Source: Ostreococcus mediterraneus (lineage: Eukaryota > Chlorophyta > Mamiellophyceae > Mamiellales > Bathycoccaceae). From it: 64,000 nt of DNA. The translations under genes and the position numbers were made by a program. Shown here in pieces: positions 55,437-64,000 of the stretch (positions within the stretch are counted from its first letter, which is position 1; the number at the start of each line of letters is the position of its first letter). The notes under the pieces are model-generated. The model worked only from the letters and a program-made list of their open reading frames with translations, did no database searches and was not told where the DNA came from. Location: the NCBI GenBank assembly GCA_012295225.1, contig WMKK01000001.1:1-64000 (forward strand). Reading direction: 5' to 3'.

Positions 55437-57155
55437 TCATATATCCGCACGAATCGTGATGTATGCATCGGAGAGACGATAAGTGACGTCGGATGTGCAC
55501 GCGACGAGCTTGAGCTGCGCGGCGAAACCATCAGTTTTGAGCGAGCCGACGGTGATCCACATGTTTGGTTTATCGTGATCTATGGCTGGTCTGAGACGCA
55601 ATATTGAAGAAATAGTCTGTGATTCGTACGTGATGCGAATTTTACCGTCAAATAGGCGAAATGTATCGGTCGACTGTTCGCTCAAAACGTCGACTTCGCG
55701 ACGCTTGAGTTTCCGACGCAATCCGCGAGCGTTTGATGTCCTGGTGTGAACCTCGGTTGGTTCGCCGTCGATGCCGTACTCCAGCGCGCACACGGTATCG
55801 TATGACGTTTCAGATGACGTCAGACTGCGTCGTTCGCGTAAGATGGCTAATTTAACCACGGATGATGAGTGCGTCTTCTGCGCGTTTTCGATGGATATCG
55901 GCGCTCTACGCTCTGGCGGAGTAAGAATTTCACACGCAGTGACGACATCAGCGGCAAGTTCTCGCTTTAGCTCGCTTGAATGCGGATTGAAATGCGTTTG
56001 CACAATCTGCCGAGCGAGCTCATGGTAATCGACGCCTCGAGTAAGGTCTGTTCGAATCGTTGGTATGATTTCCAAGATGAACCGGCCTTGGGTTACGTCT
56101 TGCGGCTGCTGCGGCGCGTTGATGTTCAGTTCATCCAGCACGCGCGCTACATCGCGTAAAACAGGGAGCTGATCCATTTTAGACTCAGTCAAATGTTTTC
56201 TAAGCCGTAATGCTGTCGCTTTGCGCGTCTCATCCCACTGATACTTGCGCCGGCAGGATGGTTCGCACAAGAGCGCGTGCGTCGCCAGCCACACTTGCGC
56301 CTCATACTTGCCAATGCGCACCGTCTTATCCCACTCGTCGGCTTTATTGACGTCGCTCCACACTCCATCATTGTATTGTTGCACAGAATTTAGTTTAGCA
56401 CACCTACGAAACCAAGGTTTTGCGTCGAGTAATGGAATCAACACGCCGAGCGCGTCGTACGAGTCCAATAGTCGCGCCTGCACGCTCAGCGTGCGTTCTG
56501 ACAGCGTACCTGTAATGCTTCGCAAGATACCCAGCGCAGACAACGACGTGGCAAATTCGACGTCGCTGATTTTAGATTCTAATGACTGACTATCGTTCAA
56601 AACGAATGTGTTCGCCTTCGCGGATGCGTTGAGTCGCACGAGCGCTCGATGGCAATAATCCGCCAACTCTACAACCGTGTCGTCGCTCACATCCTCGTAC
56701 GCCCCTTGCTCGAACACCGTGAGCTCTAATAAGTTACACAGTACCGACTCATGATAGATTGTTAGATACAGTACGAAATTCATCACGACATCTCGCGTCA
56801 ACGTGGGCTCGAGCTCGAGCGCGCGCGGCAGAGCCTCGACTCTCCAAGTCTCCGCGCACACCAACTCTCGCACTAGCGTCTCGAGCTTTTGCGCACGTAT
56901 GAGCGTCTGCGCCACGGTGACGTGTGCGCTATCAACATCATCGCCATCCCCATCGTTCAACGCATCGTCGTACGCCAACGCGCGTAAACGCGCGATATCC
57001 GCGCGCTGTTCGCGCCAGGCACACGAACCGACATTCTCGAGCGCAAAGGTTCGCACACGCGCGACGACGCGCTCGAGCTCTTCCGTCGTCGGTCGATCGT
57101 TCGCATAGCGCACGTACCGTGCGCTGTCGTCGGTGTCGCGCACGGCGATCGCCAT
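55437..57155 (-). CDS. ZMYND10: ZMYND10-like protein lacking the MYND finger
   Basis: ATG 57155 gives 572 aa. The helical body aligns with vertebrate ZMYND10 across about 400 residues: LETLVRELVCAETWR, YHESVLCNLLELTVFEQ, DDTVVELADYCHRALVRLN, SALGILRSITGTLSERTLS, LLDAKPWFRR, GKYEAQVWLATHALL, KMDQLPVLRDVARVL and FILEIIPTIRTDL. ZMYND10 is a cytoplasmic co-chaperone for assembling axonemal dynein arms. The C-terminal MYND zinc finger is absent: no CxxC pairs occur after residue 400. Instead there is an approximately 150-residue beta-rich tail of unknown type. Identity of the body is strong; a ciliary function in this organism is doubtful. Confidence 0.85.
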   Translation of the reverse strand: MAIAVRDTDDSARYVRYANDRPTTEELERVVARVRTFALENVGSCAWREQRADIARLRALAYDDALNDGDGDDVDSAHVTVAQTLIRAQKLETLVRELVCAETWRVEALPRALELEPTLTRDVVMNFVLYLTIYHESVLCNLLELTVFEQGAYEDVSDDTVVELADYCHRALVRLNASAKANTFVLNDSQSLESKISDVEFATSLSALGILRSITGTLSERTLSVQARLLDSYDALGVLIPLLDAKPWFRRCAKLNSVQQYNDGVWSDVNKADEWDKTVRIGKYEAQVWLATHALLCEPSCRRKYQWDETRKATALRLRKHLTESKMDQLPVLRDVARVLDELNINAPQQPQDVTQGRFILEIIPTIRTDLTRGVDYHELARQIVQTHFNPHSSELKRELAADVVTACEILTPPERRAPISIENAQKTHSSSVVKLAILRERRSLTSSETSYDTVCALEYGIDGEPTEVHTRTSNARGLRRKLKRREVDVLSEQSTDTFRLFDGKIRITYESQTISSILRLRPAIDHDKPNMWITVGSLKTDGFAAQLKLVACTSDVTYRLSDAYITIRADI

Positions 57156-57447
57156 GCGTGCAAATATGCCGTATGACGCGTGAGTCAACGCCCGATAATT
57201 ATTTCACGCGCTGAGGTGGTGTTAGTTTGCTGCAGTCGTCAACGAGCGGCGGTAGTAGTCAAAGTGTAAAGTACAACGGTTGAGTTACAACAACTGAGAG
57301 CTATATGTATGTAGGCTAATGAATAATATGCTTCTCATCGTCATCTTGTCGTCATTGATGGTGTTGAATGAACACCAAATGGTTTGCGCGACTCGAGTGA
57401 CGCGAGAGTGTGCTAGAAAGCCACGATTAAAAGCTTTGATAAAGCAT

Positions 57448-58443
<996 letters not shown>

Positions 58444-58450
58444 ATGCTTT

Positions 58451-58743
58451 GCGTTTAATCACTGTCTGTGCTTTCAAAAAAAACGAAAATTTCAAAAATC
58501 TGAACGCTTCCAACGAACGTTCTCACAACCATATGGTGTTCATTTAACACCACCACACGCAGAAGATTCTTCAAATTAACTCACTGCGCGCGCTACGCAC
58601 TAATATGATAAACTCCTCTTCGCGCGTGTTTGTAAAATCTCATCTCTTGCTCTCTATCGATGTCATTTCAAGTGCGCGGTGCTTAAGTGAATAATATCAA
58701 AAGCGTGTATACATGTGTCTACTAGTTGTACGTATGTGCGTCA
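58451..58743. other. Convergent spacer after H4 copy 2
   Basis: About 290 bp between the H4 and SMC5 tails; AT-rich near the H4 stop (AAAAAAAACGAAAATTTC). Nothing else recognised. Confidence 0.45.
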
Positions 58744-61700
58744 TTATCGCGTCGGTGTTGGAACTTTCTTCGCATCGAACGCAGCCTGCATCTCACGCCA
58801 TCTCGACGCCATTTGGTGCACGTGCGGCCCGTTAAAGATGCACATCACCGTGCAGTCTTCGCTGTACGTCAACTGCGTGAGCAATTTGGGCGTGACAACG
58901 AAGCATTGCGGCGTGCCCGGCACGCTCGCTGCCTCGACCATGCGTTTGAACACCTTACGTTCGTTTCTTGCATCCATACCTTGATTGATTTCATCGACGA
59001 CACGGAACGGAGCAGAGGTGAAACCTTGGAGAGCAATCATGTACAACATCGTACTCACCGAGCGTTCGCCACCCGACTGTCGATGCGAGTCGAGCAAGTG
59101 CATTTCTTCATTAGCACGAAACTTGACACGGATCTCCAAAGAATAATCCTTGAATTCATCACCAAATCCACCGTGCTCGCGCGAACCATCACCAGCGAGA
59201 GTGATTTGACCCGCGCACGCGATGTGGGCAAAGTTGTCCGCAAAGCGTTCGCTAATCTTCGCGATTATGCGCTGCAACTTTGGTAACCAACGATCTTTCA
59301 CAACTTGAATCTCACTTTGCTTTCCAGCTAATAATGCGCTTTCGGTTTCAAGCGTCTTTGTAAGATCCGACATTTCCTTGGTTCTGTTCTTGTATTCTAC
59401 GAGCGCGCTTGGATTTTGACATAAAATTGCATCCGCTTGCTCCCGCTTGGTTTTAATTTCATTGTCCAACTCCTCGATGGTTTTCGGCCAACGCGCGAAT
59501 TGCTCTTGAATTTCGGGCGTGAGCGGGGCGATGTCCATTGCCTCTTGCTTTTTGGCCGCCAATTGATCGCGAGCGGTCTTGAGCCTTTCCTTGAAATCGT
59601 CCCGCTTTTCCCGTTCTGCGGTGAAGCGCAGTTCAATCGCACTGATGATTTCAGTCTGCCGTTGAGTTCGCACCAATCGCTCAACGCCAATCAGGCACTC
59701 CACATTTGCTTCACTGCAAATCTTATGTGACAAAAGCACTTGATCAATGAGATCCATGGCTGCTTCGACCCGATTTCCTGTGAGTTTCTTGCTTTGCTCT
59801 TCATATCGCTTCTCAATGTCTTCCACGCTCGCAGCCTTTTCATCCTCCTTGAGTAACTGCTTGTTGTGCGAGATTTTGGTGAGAAGCTTCTTACGTTTGG
59901 CCTCTGGTTCCTGCGCTTTCATATTCAAAAGTTTGCGTTCGTTCATGATTTGCTGAAGCTCTTGTCGGATCCCCACCGATTGCTGCGAGAGAGCCTTGAT
60001 TTCATCATCGACTTCGCGATACTTTTTCTCCGCTTGCGCGAGCTTGTTAACAATATCTTGCCGAGAAGTAGAAGATTCAGAAACGAACAATCGAGACGGA
60101 CGAAGTTCGGACTGACTCATCGTCGACGCACTACGATCGTAACGAGATCTACGATGCATGTACACGCCCTTTGCACAGTAAATGTTGTCGCTCAATCCAG
60201 CTTGGAAAATGTCGTTCACCGATGACGAGGTCAGGGAATTGTCACCAACGTGCACTCGGCAAATACGATGCGTGTCATTCAACGACTGCTTGACAATGGG
60301 ATCAGCTTTAAAAACGTTATCCATCGTGCAAAGTACGCCGGCGTTGCGAAGCTCTGAGCTGATGACACCAGGGACAAAATTGTTGATTTGTCGCGGCATC
60401 CAAACGTTGATGTTATACTTTTTCATTTGCTCGCTCACCATTCTTTCATCGCGCGGATCAGTGACAATGAACGTCCCCAAAACGTGCGGACCAAGATGTT
60501 GCTCGATCATTTTTTGATGCACCGGATCGGAGACTTCGATCTCTGCAATTAATGGACCAAATACCCTACCGTGAAACGCTTGCTTTTTGCTTTGCACCCA
60601 GTCATCGGCTTCTTTGAGTCTGGCAAAGTGACGATGCTTCGATAACTGCTCAACCTTCTTGTCTCGCACGGAGTCGATGCGGCGTAATTGGTCCTTGAGG
60701 CCTTCGAAGGCTTGCTGGTGCGGACGCACCTGGGCACGCAGGTCTTGAATTTTCATCTCGACGGAGCGCATCTCATCATTCTTCGCATTGCTTCTATCCT
60801 TGACGTCTTTCAAGCGGTCGGCCAAGTCTGTGGGAACCTCGGGCACATTTTTCAACTCCTCCTCGTTTTCTCTGATCATTCGTAAACGTCTTTGAATCTT
60901 TTCCTTGAGTTCACTCGCATCCTTGCGTTCGCCGGCCAACTTTCTATCCAACGCATCTTGTTCGCCGGAGAGCTTGGTAAACTTACCATCACATCGCTTG
61001 ATCTTATCTTTCGTCGCATTGTGTGATGCGATTATAGCGCTAACCCGAGCCACGGATTCTTTGCTCATCGCGTCAATTTCAGCATGCTTGGGTTGATGCT
61101 TTGCGTGCTCAGCTCTGATGTCCAGGACTTTCTGTTTTTGCGCCTCGTGTGCATTCTTAATCAACATGAACTGTTCCTTCTGCGACTCAAATTGTAACCA
61201 AGGTTTCTTCGAAGACATCGCATCGGCTTCTTTAACCAAATCATCGCGCTCTTGCAAACGTTCAACGTCACGTTGAAGCGCTTCGTTGTCGCGCGTTAAT
61301 TTCTCCATGCGATTCTTCTTTTGTTCCACCGAGCGCTCTAAATCTCGAATAGCCTCCTTCATTGCCTTCAGCTGTTCGTGCTCATTGAACATTTCTGCGT
61401 TTCCGATGGCCTTCTCTGTCTCAATCAACAATTCCTGCGGATTGAGCGTAGAAAACGCCACGACGCGGTCTTGCGGCAAAAACGAGCACAAGTTGTTCAA
61501 CTGCATATTTAATCCAGCCATCTCGCTCATCACGCGTTCGTACTTCACCACGATACCATTCAAGCGCCACACAGAACTCCCACCATCACGATTCTTAAAC
61601 TCTCGTCGAACCACGATCGGCTGACCGACCTTGCGTCCGCGCAACGCAATCTCAGTGTACGCCGAATCCTCCCCGCGCTTCACGAACTCCCCCAACTGAC

Positions 61701-61971
61701 CCGCGCGTCCGAGTAACTTTGGATGCCCACCGAGCCCAATACACACCGCACACACGAACGCGCTCTTCCCCGTCCCATTCGGGCCTAAAATCACATTCAA
61801 CCGTGGACCGGGCTCGAAAACCACGTCCCGATGCGTCATAAAGTTGTGCATCTCCACGCGCATGATCGCCCCCGGCACGTACGCCTCCTCATCGTGTCTG
61901 GGCGAATGCTTTGACCGCTTCGCCGCGGGCGCGGCGACGTCGTCATCCATGACGTCCAACACCGTCGTCAT
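58744..61971 (-). CDS. SMC5: SMC5, core ATPase subunit of the SMC5/6 complex
   Basis: The single exon gives 1075 aa. The N-terminal head has MRVEMHNFMTHRDVVF and Walker A GPNGTGKSAFVCAVCIGLGG, plus the SMC5-typical NNLCSFLPQDRVVAFS. Two long coiled coils flank a hinge at about 470-620. The C-terminal head has the signature SGGERSVSTMLYMIALQ and Walker B FRVVDEINQGMDARNERKVF, where SMC5 has VVDEINQG. It works with SMC6 and Nse proteins in recombination, replication-fork stability and SUMO-linked repair. An ATG at 61950 is an alternative start. Confidence 0.97.
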   Translation of the reverse strand: MTTVLDVMDDDVAAPAAKRSKHSPRHDEEAYVPGAIMRVEMHNFMTHRDVVFEPGPRLNVILGPNGTGKSAFVCAVCIGLGGHPKLLGRAGQLGEFVKRGEDSAYTEIALRGRKVGQPIVVRREFKNRDGGSSVWRLNGIVVKYERVMSEMAGLNMQLNNLCSFLPQDRVVAFSTLNPQELLIETEKAIGNAEMFNEHEQLKAMKEAIRDLERSVEQKKNRMEKLTRDNEALQRDVERLQERDDLVKEADAMSSKKPWLQFESQKEQFMLIKNAHEAQKQKVLDIRAEHAKHQPKHAEIDAMSKESVARVSAIIASHNATKDKIKRCDGKFTKLSGEQDALDRKLAGERKDASELKEKIQRRLRMIRENEEELKNVPEVPTDLADRLKDVKDRSNAKNDEMRSVEMKIQDLRAQVRPHQQAFEGLKDQLRRIDSVRDKKVEQLSKHRHFARLKEADDWVQSKKQAFHGRVFGPLIAEIEVSDPVHQKMIEQHLGPHVLGTFIVTDPRDERMVSEQMKKYNINVWMPRQINNFVPGVISSELRNAGVLCTMDNVFKADPIVKQSLNDTHRICRVHVGDNSLTSSSVNDIFQAGLSDNIYCAKGVYMHRRSRYDRSASTMSQSELRPSRLFVSESSTSRQDIVNKLAQAEKKYREVDDEIKALSQQSVGIRQELQQIMNERKLLNMKAQEPEAKRKKLLTKISHNKQLLKEDEKAASVEDIEKRYEEQSKKLTGNRVEAAMDLIDQVLLSHKICSEANVECLIGVERLVRTQRQTEIISAIELRFTAEREKRDDFKERLKTARDQLAAKKQEAMDIAPLTPEIQEQFARWPKTIEELDNEIKTKREQADAILCQNPSALVEYKNRTKEMSDLTKTLETESALLAGKQSEIQVVKDRWLPKLQRIIAKISERFADNFAHIACAGQITLAGDGSREHGGFGDEFKDYSLEIRVKFRANEEMHLLDSHRQSGGERSVSTMLYMIALQGFTSAPFRVVDEINQGMDARNERKVFKRMVEAASVPGTPQCFVVTPKLLTQLTYSEDCTVMCIFNGPHVHQMASRWREMQAAFDAKKVPTPTR

Positions 61972-62257
61972 CCGCGCGTCACCCGCGCGCGTGCGTGCGG
62001 GCGAGTGTCGCGACAGACGGGCGGTTTTGAAATGTTCATTTCAAAATCGCGCCTCTCGCGATGCATACATACACCCGCACGTGTGGTTCGACTCCATAGC
62101 GATTGTATGCGTCCACTACGACACAACCGCCTCCGTGTGTCGAACACACACCATCATTCGTGTGTATTAGAGGGTATAGAGTCACAGTACACAATGTATC
62201 GTCCCAACACCATGCCGGCCGGCGTCGCGCAGCCGCGCGTCAGACGCGCGCGCTGCG
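61972..62257. promoter_or_regulatory. Divergent SMC5/ankyrin-like promoter with a 30-nt hairpin
   Basis: At 62021-62050 two 14-nt arms (GCGGTTTTGAAATG and CATTTCAAAATCGC, one mismatch) surround a TT loop. They lie 50-80 bp upstream of the SMC5 start. The rest is unremarkable. Confidence 0.4.
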
Positions 62258-64000
62258 ATGCCGTCGTCGGCCGGCGACGACGACGCCGTCGACGACGATG
62301 CGAAGCGCCGCAGCAGTGGACGCGATGACGCGAGCGTTGCCGTCGTCGATGACGTCTACAGCGTCGGCGGTGACAGCGCGGTGCCGCGCTGGGACAAGGC
62401 GTCGCTCGAAGGCTCGCACGACTCGGTCGCCGCGCGCGTGGCTTCGCGCGTGCACCAAGCGTCGGCGCTGGCGGAATTGAAGCGCAAAGAGAAGCTCGAT
62501 GCAGTGCGGGTGTCTATTGTGCAGGCACATAAAGCCACGGCGGTGTTGGTGGAGGATAAGGTGGATAATTATGCGTTGGAAGAGACGCAGATTATGAGCG
62601 ATGGGACGTCGGGGGCGTGCGCGTGGCTGTTGACGTGCGCGATGATTGAAGGCGCGAGCGCGAGTGAGGTGAAGCCCATGTTTGATGATTTAGTGAAGAT
62701 GGAGTGTGATTTAAATGCCAGAGGGAATAGGATTCAGCATGGGAAAGGGATCACGCCTTTGACGTTGTTGTGTTCGATGCTCGAGAAGCGACGGGTGTCG
62801 CCAGAGGAGCAGCGCGTGCGCGACCGGTTGGACATGGAGGTCGAACAGCAGCATGCAGATGCGATAAGGGAGATGGAGGTGCAAGGTGCATTGTATGTAG
62901 AAGCGATCGAAGCTATTCGATCGCAGATGAAGGATCGCGAGGAACACTTTACACAAACTTCAACTGCAATTGTGGATTTTGCGACTGCGTTGTTAGCCGC
63001 CGGCGCGAGCCCAGATGGGACGTCTCGTATGCGTCCAGAGACGAATGCAATTGCGGATAGCCGTATCGCACCGTATATGGGAATTTCAGGTACAGAAGGG
63101 TCTCCACTATTTTATTGCGCACTGGCGGTGATTTCTGGAGCCGGTGATGAAGTGCTCGAGCTTGCGTCTCGGTTGATTGTGGCTGGAGCGAGCGCAAATA
63201 CAAGCTGTTCGCGCCCAGGTCCACAAACGTGCTGTGGCACCTACCTCACTCCACTCAACGTGTTATGCGCCGCTTTAGAGTCAAGTCAAGCGTACGACAT
63301 GTCTTTCACGCACAAGGCTAGGATTGCCAAGCTCGGTGCCATGATTGTCAAAGGGTGTGGCGACATAAATTTCACGCTTGAATCGTCGTTTTCACATCGA
63401 CCATCATCAGCAGAACTTGAGTCGCGCAGAATAGCACCGGTCGAAGTGCACACCGACTTCAAAGGTCCAGCCATATTCATACTAGCATGCGCCATTGCAG
63501 AAGGCGCTGGACCACCAGCGGTAGCACTCATGGATATCATTATCGCCCGCATGAAGAAAATTCCTGATATTAGCGGCAGCCGTCCGCATCATGGACGAAA
63601 ACTTCCGTTGCTCACGATGGTTATCGATGCTATAGATGCGTCAACGGCGTTTACGTCTACAGGATTTTTAGAAACTGCATCCTGGTGGCCCGATGCGACG
63701 AGAAAAATGGGCGTGTCTGATACAGGGAGCATGCTGGGATCAGATTTGGTGAGTGGCGGCGGTAAGCGTCGACTGGCGAGCGTCGAAGAGGACGACGTGC
63801 GCAGTATTTCGAGCTTTTTACCTGACATCAATGATGCAGCATTTGACGGTCAAGGGGCAATCGCTCGTAAAGAGCAAGCTGAAAGAGATAGATTGCAAAA
63901 TCTTCAGAAAACGCAAAGTGAAATTGCTGCAGAAGAAGCACGCGATTTGAAGGCTCAGGAGATCGCCTATCGTATCGCTCAGGCAGAAAAACAAGCAAAT
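62258..64000 (+). CDS. Ankyrin-like repeat protein, 3' end outside the window
   Basis: From ATG 62258 the frame stays open to the last base (at least 580 residues), so the gene is truncated by the window. An acidic/Ser-rich N-terminus leads to a charged helix. Degenerate ankyrin-type repeats follow: DLNARGN...GITPLTLLCSML, ALLAAGASPDGTS, SPLFYCALAVISGAG...LIVAGASANTS and TPLNVLCAALE. After a WWPDATRKMG region a highly charged coiled coil begins (ARKEQAERDRLQNLQKTQ...) and continues past the end. It could be a scaffold protein. The loose repeats make the ankyrin call moderate. Confidence 0.6.
   Translation, partial: MPSSAGDDDAVDDDAKRRSSGRDDASVAVVDDVYSVGGDSAVPRWDKASLEGSHDSVAARVASRVHQASALAELKRKEKLDAVRVSIVQAHKATAVLVEDKVDNYALEETQIMSDGTSGACAWLLTCAMIEGASASEVKPMFDDLVKMECDLNARGNRIQHGKGITPLTLLCSMLEKRRVSPEEQRVRDRLDMEVEQQHADAIREMEVQGALYVEAIEAIRSQMKDREEHFTQTSTAIVDFATALLAAGASPDGTSRMRPETNAIADSRIAPYMGISGTEGSPLFYCALAVISGAGDEVLELASRLIVAGASANTSCSRPGPQTCCGTYLTPLNVLCAALESSQAYDMSFTHKARIAKLGAMIVKGCGDINFTLESSFSHRPSSAELESRRIAPVEVHTDFKGPAIFILACAIAEGAGPPAVALMDIIIARMKKIPDISGSRPHHGRKLPLLTMVIDAIDASTAFTSTGFLETASWWPDATRKMGVSDTGSMLGSDLVSGGGKRRLASVEEDDVRSISSFLPDINDAAFDGQGAIARKEQAERDRLQNLQKTQSEIAAEEARDLKAQEIAYRIAQAEKQAN

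Overview
This is a 64 kb piece of a green picoalgal nuclear chromosome that begins in a telomere. Positions 1-74 are about ten tandem copies of the plant-type telomere heptamer (CCCTAAA on this strand). About 250 bp later come densely packed, mostly intron-less nuclear genes, many with plastid transit-peptide-like N-termini. Short intergenic gaps, few and short introns, trinucleotide microsatellites coding for Asp, Ser or Thr runs, and the gene set (nuclear petC, CRY-DASH, MenB, Fat-type thioesterase) point to the Mamiellophyceae, most likely Ostreococcus. The genus is an inference and no database was searched. Ambiguous bases (N) lie at 3675, 23494 and 25181.

Layout. 0-12.6 kb: telomere; a Ycf45/SpoIIIAA-type AAA-R3H protein; a 2OG-oxygenase fused to an MTH1-like Nudix domain; a four-domain voltage-gated cation channel; an unknown protein; and petC in three exons. 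13-24 kb: ARFRP1-like GTPase, acyl-ACP thioesterase, INSIG-like membrane protein, PLD/cardiolipin synthase-like protein, archease, GLTSCR1-domain protein, triose-phosphate-family transporter and two small unknown membrane proteins. 24-41 kb: a small KEN-box protein, a myristoylated-type EF-hand protein with a 42-bp repeat, NSRP1, an alpha/beta thioesterase, YaaA, a PAPS-type transporter, a PLP enzyme, CRY-DASH, TLS1/C9orf78, a HAD phosphatase, a class 3 lipase and a plastid peptidoglycan-binding-domain protein. 41-54 kb: two unknown proteins (one with KEN and D boxes), MenB with a PTS2 signal, Trm82/WDR4, a Gemin6-like protein, purH and an F-box/RCC1 protein. 54-64 kb: an ER saposin/canopy-type protein, a ZMYND10 homologue, two head-to-head histone H4 genes in a 485-bp perfect inverted repeat, SMC5, and the start of an ankyrin-like gene that runs off the end.

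Genes alternate strands with no sign of operons. Many neighbours are divergent and share less than 250 bp between start codons (29014/29098, 41382/41452, 57759/58132), so bidirectional promoters are likely. Many others converge with tail gaps of 11-90 bp (38644/38656, 44058/44083). No CRISPR array, transposon, virus-derived element, rRNA or tRNA gene was recognised.

The observations most worth following are the ZMYND10 homologue, a ciliary dynein-assembly factor that here lacks its MYND finger and sits in what looks like a non-flagellate lineage; the homogenised H4 palindrome; the oxygenase with a catalytically degraded Nudix tail; the plastid-type INSIG homologue; the channel's unusual D/E/D/N selectivity ring; and two uncharacterised proteins carrying APC/C degrons.
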